Source: Alteromonas genovensis (GTDB taxonomy: Bacteria > Pseudomonadota > Gammaproteobacteria > Enterobacterales > Alteromonadaceae). From it: 64,000 nucleotides of DNA. Positions 24,422 through 34,025 of the stretch are shown here, one piece after another. Below the pieces are notes generated by a model. That model had not been told where the DNA came from, made no database searches, and saw only the letters and a list, made by a program, of their open reading frames with translations. Location: assembly GCF_010500895.1 (NCBI RefSeq), contig NZ_JAAAWO010000012.1, positions 62,001 to 126,000 on the forward strand, written 5' to 3'. Position numbers and translations under genes: made by a program. Each line of letters starts with the position of its first letter. Position 1 is the stretch's first letter.

Positions 24422-26621
24422 GAACGTATCGAACCCAGTACAGTACGTAGGCGCTCTATTATTAGCCTCTGTGCTGCTTGGCGCCATTTTATTAGCGCCA
24501 ATGGATGCTATCGGACAACTCTTCGCGTCACTGCTAGTGCTAATTTCAATTTCCTGGTGTAGCAAAGAAGCCCAACATACCCAGCCTCATCAACATTTCT
24601 TTCGAATTTTAGCCCTTGTATTGGGCACTGCCTTAACCACTCGTTATTTGCTATGGCGAGGACTGTATACGCTCACCTATACCGACATTTTTTCACTTAT
24701 TGCGGTTTGGCTATTATTTATTGCCGAAATTTATGCAGGCATCACCTCCGTTTTAGGTGCTATTGTCAATGCGTTTCCTCTTAGTAGGCCGCTGCTCACT
24801 TTGAAAGACATAGACACAGAGCGCTTGCCTTCTGTGGACGTCATGATCCCCACCTATAATGAAGACCTTGATATTCTTGAGGTGACAATTCGCGCGGCTA
24901 AAATCCTCGACTATCCCAAGGACAAGTTATTTATACACTTGTTGGACGATGGCGGTACCGATCAAAAAATTAATGCAAGTAATGAAACTGCTGCAGCAAC
25001 GGCAAAGAAACGGCGAAGTAACCTTCAGGCGCTTTGTGAAAAACACGATATTGTCTATCACACTCGCGCAAAGAACGAATTTGCGAAAGCGGGCAATGTA
25101 AATAGTGCTATAGGGAATACTAGAAGTGACCTTATTGTCATTTTAGATGCCGACCATGTGCCTACATCAGATTTTCTCGATAGAACCGTGCCTTGGATGT
25201 TGAAAAACGAAAATGTCTTTTTGGTGCAGACTCCGCATTTTATGGCGAACCCTGACCCTGTTGAACGAAATTACTTTTCAGCCTTTACGAGAATGCCCTC
25301 TGAAAACGACATGTTTTACGGGACTATTCAAAAAGGCCTCGATTACTGGGGCAGTTCTTTCTTTTGTGGTTCTGCGGCCCTGATGAGGCGAGCGCACCTC
25401 GAGTTGGTAGGGGGAATATCTGGTGAGTCAATTACAGAAGACGCAGAAACCGCGTTAGATTTACATAAATTAGGCTATGAATCGGTTTATGTAGACAGAC
25501 CAATGGTGAGCGGTTTGGCACCCGAAACGTTTGATGCGTTCATTCAGCAGCGAATGCGCTGGGCACAAGGAATGACGCAGATTCTTTTGTTAAAAAAGCC
25601 GTTTAAAGCCGAGGGGCTTAAGTGGTATCAGCGTGTAGGGTATATGAGCTCTATCATGTTTTGGTTATTTCCTTTCGCGCGTATTATTTTTCTGCTCATG
25701 CCTTTGGCTTATCTTGTGTTTGGACTGCAGGTATATCATGCCTCTATGCTGGAAATACTGGCCTATACCATTCCTCATGTTATCGCGACGTATATGATTT
25801 CCACTATGCTGTTTGGACGAACGCGATGGCCCTTAGTTTCTGAAATATACGAAATTTTACAGTGTGCCTTTACACTCAAAGCGCTAATAAAGGTGTTTAT
25901 TAAACCCCGCGAGCCTTCCTTTGTGGTTACGCCAAAAGGGGAAAGTTTAGACAAAACTTTTGTGTCGCCACTCGCAAATGTCTTTTATTGGCTTATTCTT
26001 ATATTGTTGTTTGCTTTTTTCACTGGGGTGTATAAATTTATCACCGAGCCGCTAAGTAGAGAGTTGACCGTTGTTGTTATGCTGTGGAACGGATTCAACC
26101 TATTATTGTTAATGTCGGTGTTGAGCGTGTTGTTAGAAAGAAAACAAGTGCGATCTCAATCTAGGTTACCCGCTACCAACAATGTCGTAATAAGCACCCA
26201 GAAAGGACAGGCCTGGGTCGGCGACCTTGTGGATCTCTCAATAGGCGGAGCAAGGATGAAGTTAAAAGGTGAGGGGGCGTTATTTTCTGACCAAGCCAAA
26301 CTGACAACGTGGTGCGAGGCATTAAATAAGAACGTTCACTTGCCTGTTACGGTATTAAACTACGATAGTAAATTGTCGTTGCTTCGCGTGCAGTTTTCCC
26401 CTTCAACGGAAGAGGAGCACAGCGAAGTTGTTGCCTTTGCATTAGCAGATAGCCGTAGATGGATGTCATTTCAGCGAAGGAGAACGCGCGCGATTACGTA
26501 CTGGTACGGTGCTAAGCACGTACTGAGTGTTGGATTAAAACCTGCTCTTTTGCATTTTCTTCATGCTCTAGATATCGCAGGCAAAAAAATAAGTCACAAA
26601 ATAAGTTCTGCCAAGGAATAA
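24402..26621 (+). CDS. bcsA: Cellulose synthase catalytic subunit BcsA
   Basis: 739 residues from a TTG start overlapping the upstream gene. A family 2 glycosyltransferase is embedded in about eight membrane helices. Catalytic signature: LDDGG (Asp182), LDADH (DAD at 249-251), ITEDAET (TED at 345-347, the catalytic base) and QQRMRWAQG (QxxRW at 383-387). A C-terminal PilZ domain follows, with the RxxxR arm (RSQSR, 584-588) and DLSIGGA (611-617), so c-di-GMP activation is expected. It polymerises UDP-glucose and moves the chain across the inner membrane with BcsB, which follows after 6 nt. Confidence 0.93.
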   Translation: MDNSPHENVSNPVQYVGALLLASVLLGAILLAPMDAIGQLFASLLVLISISWCSKEAQHTQPHQHFFRILALVLGTALTTRYLLWRGLYTLTYTDIFSLIAVWLLFIAEIYAGITSVLGAIVNAFPLSRPLLTLKDIDTERLPSVDVMIPTYNEDLDILEVTIRAAKILDYPKDKLFIHLLDDGGTDQKINASNETAAATAKKRRSNLQALCEKHDIVYHTRAKNEFAKAGNVNSAIGNTRSDLIVILDADHVPTSDFLDRTVPWMLKNENVFLVQTPHFMANPDPVERNYFSAFTRMPSENDMFYGTIQKGLDYWGSSFFCGSAALMRRAHLELVGGISGESITEDAETALDLHKLGYESVYVDRPMVSGLAPETFDAFIQQRMRWAQGMTQILLLKKPFKAEGLKWYQRVGYMSSIMFWLFPFARIIFLLMPLAYLVFGLQVYHASMLEILAYTIPHVIATYMISTMLFGRTRWPLVSEIYEILQCAFTLKALIKVFIKPREPSFVVTPKGESLDKTFVSPLANVFYWLILILLFAFFTGVYKFITEPLSRELTVVVMLWNGFNLLLLMSVLSVLLERKQVRSQSRLPATNNVVISTQKGQAWVGDLVDLSIGGARMKLKGEGALFSDQAKLTTWCEALNKNVHLPVTVLNYDSKLSLLRVQFSPSTEEEHSEVVAFALADSRRWMSFQRRRTRAITYWYGAKHVLSVGLKPALLHFLHALDIAGKKISHKISSAKE

Positions 26622-26627
26622 ACAAAA

Positions 26628-28955
26628 ATGATAAAAATCTATCCTATGTTGTTGTTGAGCTTACTATTAGCATTTACCGTTAATGCTGAAACAAATACCT
26701 ATCGTCTCACCGATTTTTTTGCCGGCGAAAGTATTATTCGGCTAGAAGGTAAAGCGGACTCAATCGATTTTGCTATTCCTTTGGCTTCAATTACCGACGT
26801 TGATAACGCTGTGCTTACATTAGATGTAATCAGCTCTAAGGCGCTTATAGAAAAACGTTCTCAGCTTGTTGTACGTTTTAATAACGCCACTATCGGTCAA
26901 ATACGATTCGACCCTGACCGTCCCTCACTTATCTCTGAAGTGTCCATACCGGCTAAGTTATGGCGAGATGGCTTCAATACCCTTACATTCAGTGTTAGTC
27001 AGCATTATGCAAATCAGTGTGTAGATGGCAGTGCACCTGAACTATGGAGCGAGGTGAATATGTATAATTCAACCTTGCAAATAACCTCAAGTAATAATGT
27101 TGATACTTTCACATTCGATAAGTTAGATGGCTTCTTCAACCCAGGAATTGGCGGCTTGCGAGACGTCTCGTTGATAACAGCAACAGATGTGGAAGGCGAC
27201 ATTAGCAAACGTACTCTTTCATTAGTAGGTCAGGCACTTGCGCTACGTAATCAATATCAGCCCCTTGAGCTAAAGCATGAGACCTTTGATGAGGGATATG
27301 TATTACCTGAATTAGACACTGCTAACGAGGGACAGCGCTGGACAGAAGAAAATATTCAGCGTTATGAGCGCTCAGCATGGTATACACGGGATAATTACAA
27401 AAATAATCGTTCTGGCAACGCGTTAGCTAAGAGTCAAACGCAACAGTTACATGTCATAGTAGGTACTGCCTCCTCGCTCTCACCTGTGCTATCCGATACC
27501 ACGGTTAACAGTATTAAAGGCCCTTATTTAAAAACAGAAGTAACGCCTTCATTTTCAATCGGTAATCGCGTGATTATCCCTTCCACGTTTCGCCTTATTG
27601 TCAGTGGCAATACCACTGACGATGTACACAAAGCTGCGCAAACCTTGGCAGTTATGGACGATGAGATAAATGTAACTTCTCAAATTACCGTATTGTCTCA
27701 TGCTGGTATGGAGGCAACGCGATTACAAAAACAGCTAGTCGCAGCACCAGATACTGCTTACGAGTTTCAAGATTTAGGTATTTCGGCGGCAAGGTTTAGA
27801 GATGAAGGAGACTTTTCAAAACGTGCTTCATTCTTACTACCTGCTGATTTTTATGTACCGGAAAATGCCAGCGTTGGTTTACTGCTTAATTTCGGGTACG
27901 GAGCGGGTAATGGACCTGGCTCTATTATGAATGTGAAAGTAAACAATGAATTGGTACATGGTCTTGCTCTTGATAACCCGAACGGGCAAGTGTTCAAAAA
28001 CTACAAGTTATCGATCCCTGCAAGATACTTAAAAGGCGGAGCAAACAATATCGACTTTGATGTGACGCTGCGTGCACCTCTCGCAGGAGTCGCGTGTGAT
28101 GAAGTCGCGGGAAGTCATTTAATATTTCAGTTGGAGAATACCTCTGCTATCGACCTACCTGATGCGGGACACGTAGCAGTACAGCCAAGCTTAACGTTAT
28201 TCGGCGAAACGGCCTATCCCCTAGCACGATTTGAGTCAGCCCCTGCATCGTCTATCATTATTCCGTCTTCAGACTTTATGGATAGTGCGCTAACGATAAG
28301 TGCAAAATTAGCGCAGGTGGCTAACGCTCCGCTACTTAATGTGACTATTAATAACATGGCGTTAGAAAGCATACCATCGGACGCGATTGCAGGCTCGGCA
28401 ATTATATTGGGCACGCCAGACTCGCTGTCACAAGTGCAACAGTCTGAGTTTACAACGGCAATAGAGGCGACGAAGCGTTGGTCTTATCAACTTCAAAATA
28501 ACCTACATAACCGGGTGAGGAATCTGACTCAAGACAGATCGTTCAAGGCCATGAAAGTGGAAGGTAACACAATACAGGAAAGCGACTTAGGGCCGCAGGC
28601 TATTCTTACCGCACACGCCAACCCAAATAGTAACGACACATTATTCATCGTTGCCGCACAAACCTCTGAATTACTCAACGACAGGGTGAGTGATTTAGTG
28701 AGCTTATCGATGTGGGGTCAACTAGCCGGTGATTTCTTTGCTTGGAGCGACAGCCGCGCACCTTCTCTTATTATGCAGGTGAATGAAACCTACGAAATTG
28801 GCGAGTCTGACGATGCGTGGCTTCAACTCAGACTATGGCTTTCCAACAACCCCTGGTACTGGTTAGTTGGTTTTGTGGTTCTGGTTTTCTCAATCAGCTT
28901 ACTTATTTACTTACTGCTTAAACGTCGGAATAAAAAAGTACAAGACTCATGGTAA
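26628..28955 (+). CDS. bcsB: Cellulose synthase periplasmic subunit BcsB
   Basis: 775 residues with a signal peptide (cleavage near VNA-ET) and one C-terminal membrane helix (WYWLVGFVVLVFSISLLIYL) ending in basic residues. The periplasmic part has the alternating carbohydrate-binding and flavodoxin-like domains of BcsB. RFRDEGDFSKRASFLLPADFYVPE and LLNFGYGAGNGPGSIMNVKVN are typical of the second half. The C-terminal helix packs on BcsA and is required for synthesis in characterised homologues. The end overlaps bcsZ by 7 nt. Confidence 0.9.
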   Translation: MIKIYPMLLLSLLLAFTVNAETNTYRLTDFFAGESIIRLEGKADSIDFAIPLASITDVDNAVLTLDVISSKALIEKRSQLVVRFNNATIGQIRFDPDRPSLISEVSIPAKLWRDGFNTLTFSVSQHYANQCVDGSAPELWSEVNMYNSTLQITSSNNVDTFTFDKLDGFFNPGIGGLRDVSLITATDVEGDISKRTLSLVGQALALRNQYQPLELKHETFDEGYVLPELDTANEGQRWTEENIQRYERSAWYTRDNYKNNRSGNALAKSQTQQLHVIVGTASSLSPVLSDTTVNSIKGPYLKTEVTPSFSIGNRVIIPSTFRLIVSGNTTDDVHKAAQTLAVMDDEINVTSQITVLSHAGMEATRLQKQLVAAPDTAYEFQDLGISAARFRDEGDFSKRASFLLPADFYVPENASVGLLLNFGYGAGNGPGSIMNVKVNNELVHGLALDNPNGQVFKNYKLSIPARYLKGGANNIDFDVTLRAPLAGVACDEVAGSHLIFQLENTSAIDLPDAGHVAVQPSLTLFGETAYPLARFESAPASSIIIPSSDFMDSALTISAKLAQVANAPLLNVTINNMALESIPSDAIAGSAIILGTPDSLSQVQQSEFTTAIEATKRWSYQLQNNLHNRVRNLTQDRSFKAMKVEGNTIQESDLGPQAILTAHANPNSNDTLFIVAAQTSELLNDRVSDLVSLSMWGQLAGDFFAWSDSRAPSLIMQVNETYEIGESDDAWLQLRLWLSNNPWYWLVGFVVLVFSISLLIYLLLKRRNKKVQDSW

Positions 28956-30034
28956 CAAGAGTTAAAGCCGCCGCTGTCTTTTGCTTAGCATTGCTTTTGA
29001 TGTCGTGTACGGATTCTTATAATAAGCAATCTGATAGTAAGCAATTTGAACAGCGTTTTACCGCCTATAAAGCGCTCTTTGTTATCGACGGTAGAATAGT
29101 GGACACCGGTAACGATGAGGTCTCTCACTCTGAGGGACAAGGTTACGGTATGTTGTTCGCTGCTCATGCTAATGACCGGGTAGCCTTTGATAGCATATGG
29201 CAATGGACCCAAACCGTATTGCAGCGACCTGACGGTTTGTTCAGCTGGCGCTACACACCTTGTGCGACTAAGGACACCGCTTGTGTTGACGACCCCAATA
29301 ATGCGTCAGATGGCGATGTATTAATTGCTTGGGCACTGCTTAGGGCAGCAAAACGCTGGAATACACCGAGTTATGAAGACGAAGCACGCAGAATTATTCA
29401 GGCCATAGAAGAAAAGCTAATAGTGACACGGGATGGCTATACGTTATTACTACCCGGGGAATCAGGCTTTGATAACGGCAATGGCGTTAGTCTCAGTAGT
29501 AACGAAGATGGCGTTCAGTTTAATCTTTCATACTGGGTGTTCCCAGCCCTGTCGGCCTTTTCTGACTACTCTGAATACCCCAGTATTTGGCAGGAATTAT
29601 TCGCCAGCGGCATATCGCTAGTGCAGAAAGCCCGGTTCTCATCTCATCAACTGCCCTCTGATTGGACGCGTTTATACAAGGGGAGTTTTTCAACAAACAA
29701 TGTTATTGCCAGTGAATTTGGGTTCAATGCGGTGCGAATTCCTCTGCATTTAGCATGGTCTGACACTTTTTTAGCCAGTGCTGAACGCAATGATGTGTTA
29801 AGCCCATTCGCAAAATGGTGGTCACAAGATTATGTGCCAGCAACTCTTTCACTAGGTGACGAGAAACCAGCGGAATATGCAATGACCCTTGGCATGCGTG
29901 CGGTTGAGCAAGCGGTTAATAACATCGTTAATGACACCGCACCTGATTGGCCTGACATTAACAGAGACGTTGACTATTATTCGGCAAGTCTGGTGTTACT
30001 TTCAATGCTGGCCGTCTCGGATATATCGGGGTAA
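28949..30034 (+). CDS. bcsZ: Endoglucanase BcsZ (GH8)
   Basis: 361 residues. Glycoside hydrolase family 8 motifs: VSHSEGQGYGMLFAA contains the catalytic acid Glu, NNASDGDVLIAWALLRA the base-region Asp, and SYWVFPALSAFSDY a subsite. The N-terminus has a hydrophobic segment ending LLLMSC, so it may be a lipoprotein, though Met at -2 is an unusual lipobox residue. It trims cellulose chains during export in related systems. The start overlaps bcsB; the gap to the bcsC-like gene is 5 nt. Confidence 0.9.
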   Translation: MVTRVKAAAVFCLALLLMSCTDSYNKQSDSKQFEQRFTAYKALFVIDGRIVDTGNDEVSHSEGQGYGMLFAAHANDRVAFDSIWQWTQTVLQRPDGLFSWRYTPCATKDTACVDDPNNASDGDVLIAWALLRAAKRWNTPSYEDEARRIIQAIEEKLIVTRDGYTLLLPGESGFDNGNGVSLSSNEDGVQFNLSYWVFPALSAFSDYSEYPSIWQELFASGISLVQKARFSSHQLPSDWTRLYKGSFSTNNVIASEFGFNAVRIPLHLAWSDTFLASAERNDVLSPFAKWWSQDYVPATLSLGDEKPAEYAMTLGMRAVEQAVNNIVNDTAPDWPDINRDVDYYSASLVLLSMLAVSDISG

Positions 30035-30039
30035 GAAGC

Positions 30040-32550
30040 ATGACTATAAATAGCCGGTTGTTCCTTTTTTTCCTTTTGAAATTAGTCATGCTTGCCGCGT
30101 TGGCCCCTCACATGGCTCACGGTCAATCTAAAACTACGTATGAAGAACGCAAGCTAGGGTTTGATGCCTTTGACGAAAGTCAGCCTGATGTCACCGGGCT
30201 ATGGTTTCATATCGAGCAGGGGCAGAAATCTCTCGCAAACGACGAGTATGGGCGCTTGCGGTATCAATATCCTAGCTGGCAGCCATCGAAGCCACTGCAA
30301 AACGCGCTAGACCGACTGAATAATCTGTCACGAGCCAAGCAAGGCGCTAGTCAACAGGGCGCTGGTCAACAGGGGGCTAGTCGACAGAAGAGTGACCGCC
30401 AGACAGCGTCAAGCGAAAAGGAGCTTGTATCAAATGAGCCTAGTTCTGAAAGCAACGCACCTAAATCGCCACTCGCGATATTTGCAGAAAAAACACCCCA
30501 AGCTCGCAGACAAATATCAAATACAGAATTTAATAAGCTAGTAGCCCTAGCAGAGAAAGAAAACCAGCCAAACTTCTATTTACTGATGGGGTGGGCGGCT
30601 ATTGATCGTGGGCAACTTAACCTAGCGCGCACGCAGTTTGATAGCACACTGGTGCTCAGCCCAAATGAGGTGCAGCGTCGCTCCGCTCAACAAGGCTTGG
30701 AAACCATCACTACTTTTATAGTGAATAGTGCTATACAGCAAAGGGATATTGAGCAGCTTGCGCGTTTACTTGCCAGCGGTAAAAGCAACAAAGACGGTGG
30801 TGCCGACGCAAGTTTGATCACGTCCCTTGTAGAGGGAAGCGCGTGGCGAAAATACAATGAAGATGCGTACAGCGAGGCCTACGAACTCTTTGTGTTATCG
30901 CAAAACGCCGATGGTCAGTATCTATCGCTAAGCGCACAGCAAAAGCATGCAATGGCCAGAGAGTTGGCATGCAGCATTGATACAGAACGCTTTTTACGTC
31001 GATGTGCCGATGGCCTTGCGCAGCAGCAACTCTATTTTTATGAAAATGGAGATTACAAAAGCAGCATTAAAACTGCCCAACAGCTAGGTGATATAAGAGC
31101 CTTAACCCTCGATGAGCTAACCTTACTGGGTTGGGCCGCAGCAAAATATGGCGATGGTGAAACGGCGACGTTAGCGTTTGAAAAAGTGCTGAAGCAAAAT
31201 CCAGATGATGATGTTATTGCCGGCGAGTTAGTCAGGCTAAATAGTAATAACAGGCTAAAGTTAAATCAGCTTGCATCAGCATTTCCGGTAGTAAATACCC
31301 GCCGACAGGCGCAGGTGAATAGTAGCGCATGGCCTAGAAAACAATTTCTACTTTCCTATATAAACGCCGATACGCGTTCAACAACGGCGCAGACTAAAGA
31401 TGCGTTCAGTGTGGTTTCTGGCATCACAACGCGCTCTCGCTCAGGTCAATCTGGGCTGGGAAATTTCGACGTTTTAACCAGCTATATTGGTATTGGTGAT
31501 ATTTACAAAGGTTGGCAATGGCGGGTCTTTCTGGATTATAAGCAGTTCTATAGTGGCGCGGCACAGTCTGGAGCGTGGCTGGGCGATGATTTGCTTGGAG
31601 ATGGAGTGCGTAGCGCGGTATCAAACAACATCACTGGGTTTGAAGATAAAGGCCTAAGGGCCGATATTGCTTATCAAGACGTAGGCTTCAACTTTTATGT
31701 AAATGTGGAATACGGCATGTTTGATCAGCCCGTAAACGCTGATATTACCGGTCAAATTTCTGCAACGTGGTTTTTACCTAAGCTGACGCTTGCCACTACC
31801 TTGTTCCGTTACCCTAAAGAGGACAGCATGCTTAGCCAAACAGGCTCGTTCAACGCAAGAAATGAAGACGCGTGGGGCTATGTACTGGAAGAGGGCATAC
31901 GAGGGTTAGCAGCCTATGAACTGGCACCGCGTTGGTCTGTGGCCGGCACATTTCAAGTAAGTACCATGGCTGGTGAGACAGTAGACAGCAATAGTGCACT
32001 TTCTGTACGGGGTGATGTTAGTTACGATATTGCTACTGACGTGTCAGATATGCTTGATTACTGGCGCGTTGGGCCGTTCGCAAGTTACTCAGGCTATAAG
32101 CATAATCGAAGTGGTTTTACCTATGGTAATGGGGGCTACTTTAGCCCCAATTACTTTATCTCCCTAGGATTGTATTCAGAGTTACTCTCACTAGAAGCAC
32201 TTAACTGGCAGCTGAAGCTCAGTAATTCAATAGCCCTTTCACGATTAGAGCAAACTGCAGACTCTCGTTTTCCGCTCATCGCTTCCCCTGATATCGAAAG
32301 CGATGCCGACCCGTCGGTTGCCTTGCCTTATTCTGAAACCACAGGACTAAGCGGAAATTTCCTCGCTGAGGCGCAATATCGTATTGGTAGTGACTGGATT
32401 GTAGCAGGCTATATGAGTAAGGCATTTGCCGTGGAATACCAAGCCTTTGAGGCTGGCATTCAACTTAGGTGGCGAGGAGGAGAGGGACGTGGCGTAACCA
32501 GTGACGAGCTTCTGTTGTCGTCACCTCGGTTACGTGGGTTTGCGCTTTAG
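30040..32550 (+). CDS. BcsC-like TPR plus outer-membrane barrel protein (shortened)
   Basis: 836 residues, against about 1150 for E. coli BcsC. A signal peptide (cleavage near AHG-QS) is followed by a low-complexity Gln/Ser-rich linker (GASQQGAGQQGASRQ, about 104-118), TPR-like helices about 160-420, then a C-terminal half of alternating strands ending in LSSPRLRGFAL with a terminal Leu rather than Phe. The barrel part resembles NfrA/BcsC type porins in character, but I could not confirm the family. It is the last gene of the operon and would form the exit channel for the polysaccharide. Fewer TPRs than usual suggest a shorter periplasmic scaffold. Confidence 0.7.
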   Translation: MTINSRLFLFFLLKLVMLAALAPHMAHGQSKTTYEERKLGFDAFDESQPDVTGLWFHIEQGQKSLANDEYGRLRYQYPSWQPSKPLQNALDRLNNLSRAKQGASQQGAGQQGASRQKSDRQTASSEKELVSNEPSSESNAPKSPLAIFAEKTPQARRQISNTEFNKLVALAEKENQPNFYLLMGWAAIDRGQLNLARTQFDSTLVLSPNEVQRRSAQQGLETITTFIVNSAIQQRDIEQLARLLASGKSNKDGGADASLITSLVEGSAWRKYNEDAYSEAYELFVLSQNADGQYLSLSAQQKHAMARELACSIDTERFLRRCADGLAQQQLYFYENGDYKSSIKTAQQLGDIRALTLDELTLLGWAAAKYGDGETATLAFEKVLKQNPDDDVIAGELVRLNSNNRLKLNQLASAFPVVNTRRQAQVNSSAWPRKQFLLSYINADTRSTTAQTKDAFSVVSGITTRSRSGQSGLGNFDVLTSYIGIGDIYKGWQWRVFLDYKQFYSGAAQSGAWLGDDLLGDGVRSAVSNNITGFEDKGLRADIAYQDVGFNFYVNVEYGMFDQPVNADITGQISATWFLPKLTLATTLFRYPKEDSMLSQTGSFNARNEDAWGYVLEEGIRGLAAYELAPRWSVAGTFQVSTMAGETVDSNSALSVRGDVSYDIATDVSDMLDYWRVGPFASYSGYKHNRSGFTYGNGGYFSPNYFISLGLYSELLSLEALNWQLKLSNSIALSRLEQTADSRFPLIASPDIESDADPSVALPYSETTGLSGNFLAEAQYRIGSDWIVAGYMSKAFAVEYQAFEAGIQLRWRGGEGRGVTSDELLLSSPRLRGFAL

Positions 32551-32553
32551 TTT

Positions 32554-32573
32554 AAAGCGTTTTAACGCTTTTT
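32554..32573. terminator. Bidirectional terminator between bcsC-like and PEP-CTERM genes
   Basis: AAAGCGTT and AACGCTTT pair across a 2-nt loop with T tracts on both sides; it includes the stop codon of the minus-strand gene. Confidence 0.65.
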
Positions 32574-33854
32574 CCTGCGCAGCATCATAAAGCAGCCAGC
32601 GCCAAAAAGCAGTGCAAGTGAGGCGGGCTCACTCACATTAATTGAGCCGAACTGGTAATTGTTTATCTGACCTGTGGGCGCAAGATACTCTTCACCTTTG
32701 TCATTCACTAAGGTTACCTCAGGCGTTATTAAGCTGTCAGCAATAACATTACCGTCTATATGTCCATTGTAGAAGCTCAGCTGCGCATAGGGGGCGAGAA
32801 CGCTACCTTTAACGCCAACGGAGTGAAGCGTTACGTCAGTTGCATCAACAAAGTTGAACAGAATGTTATTGGTGTACAGGCCGTCGTGGCGCAAATCGTT
32901 ATTATTATCGTTGTCGCGATACTGTCCGTTTTCTCTAAAATAACTATTTTCTTGTTTAAACGCCGTGTTGAAAAAGCCCGTATTGAATAACTCAACACTT
33001 TGACCCAACACGTTGATGATATTAATGCTGGTGGTAGAGAAGTCGTAGACAATGCCTTTATCTGCAGCGCTAAACCATGAGCTGTCTATGGAAAAAATAT
33101 TGATATCGTCATTGCCAGTAAACGTAATGGTGTCGATTTTTGTACTTGCATCGTCAAGGCAATTAGCAGCGCCACAGTTGAGCGTTGTAACGCCATTCAC
33201 GTCCATATTGGCGAAGTCCCTTGATTGGGTAAGAACTTCATCTTTTATCGCAGTGAAATCAAGATTATCCACTTGCACAGTGTTCGCGGCATCTTTAACC
33301 GCTGGTGATGTGCCTGAATTGCCGCTTTCTACAATGAGGTTGTTGCCATACGTCACAGAGCCATCGTCTAAGCCTGCACTTTTAATGACAACGTCTCTTT
33401 CGGCGTCGATGTTTCCCTGCTTTATGCCTGAACTGACAAGAGATACATCTCCCTTGCTACTGATGCCGCCATTATTTACAGAGCCGCCTTCAATCGACAC
33501 CGACGCTGCGCTATTCAATCCTCCGGCAAATTCAACATTATTGGCATTGATCATTCCTGAAACCGTAGTCTGACCGCCGTTGACTTTACCTCGTGTAAAA
33601 TTGAGGTCACCACCCACATAAAGGGAGCTGGTGGAGAGATCCGGTGGGAGCAATAAACCAACATCGAAGTCTTCAACCGTAAGGTTACCGCCTACAGCAA
33701 GCGTACCTTCAACATCGGAACGTTCGCCCTCATAATCGTTAAAGATAAATGCGTTATAGTTGAATGCTTCGCTCAGCGCGATAGGTGCAGCAATGCTGCA
33801 TTGTGAGGATAATGCTACTGCGGTAATCGCAATAGTGGCAATTTTAGATTTCAT
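32562..33854 (-). CDS. Choice-of-anchor A family PEP-CTERM protein
   Basis: 430 residues with a signal peptide (cleavage near IAA-PI). The N-terminus ALSEAFNYNAFIFNDYEGERSDVEGTLAVGGNLTVEDF is the start of the choice-of-anchor A domain; the middle has regular beta-repeat character with G/N turns. The C-terminus is a PEP-CTERM sorting signal: VSEPASLALLFGAGCFMML followed by RRKKR, with Ser in place of the usual Pro in the V-P-E-P core. Such proteins are processed by an exosortase, often alongside exopolysaccharide production. It converges on the cellulose operon. No exosortase gene lies in this window. A CTGGAG site precedes the ATG. Confidence 0.82.
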   Translation of the reverse strand: MKSKIATIAITAVALSSQCSIAAPIALSEAFNYNAFIFNDYEGERSDVEGTLAVGGNLTVEDFDVGLLLPPDLSTSSLYVGGDLNFTRGKVNGGQTTVSGMINANNVEFAGGLNSAASVSIEGGSVNNGGISSKGDVSLVSSGIKQGNIDAERDVVIKSAGLDDGSVTYGNNLIVESGNSGTSPAVKDAANTVQVDNLDFTAIKDEVLTQSRDFANMDVNGVTTLNCGAANCLDDASTKIDTITFTGNDDINIFSIDSSWFSAADKGIVYDFSTTSINIINVLGQSVELFNTGFFNTAFKQENSYFRENGQYRDNDNNNDLRHDGLYTNNILFNFVDATDVTLHSVGVKGSVLAPYAQLSFYNGHIDGNVIADSLITPEVTLVNDKGEEYLAPTGQINNYQFGSINVSEPASLALLFGAGCFMMLRRKKR

Positions 33855-33982
33855 AATAGCTCCAGGATTGTCTGAGCCCGGAACGGCACTTTCAACATGG
33901 CTTTCCAGACGATCTGTAGCTTACGATCTGACCAAAAGTTATGCAGTAATGCAATGTATACTTTGGTATGGGCGCTAATACG

Positions 33983-34011
33983 AAAAAAGCCGCCCGAGGG
34001 CGGCTTTTTTT
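33983..34011. terminator. Rho-independent terminator for exbD
   Basis: A 13-bp stem AAAAAAGCCGCCC / GGGCGGCTTTTTT with a 2-nt loop; 14 bp after the exbD stop on the minus strand. Confidence 0.92.
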
Positions 34012-34025
34012 AGCAAAAAGAGATG

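Noticed and set aside
33052-33573. 173-aa ORF antisense to the PEP-CTERM gene
   Set aside because: It is a mirror of the repeat-rich gene on the other strand, lacks a ribosome site and shows no domain.
33860-33975. Sigma-54 promoter before the PEP-CTERM gene (TGGTCAGATCGTAAGC on the minus strand)
   Set aside because: Spacing between GG and GC is 11 nt instead of 10 and the -24 element is poor.
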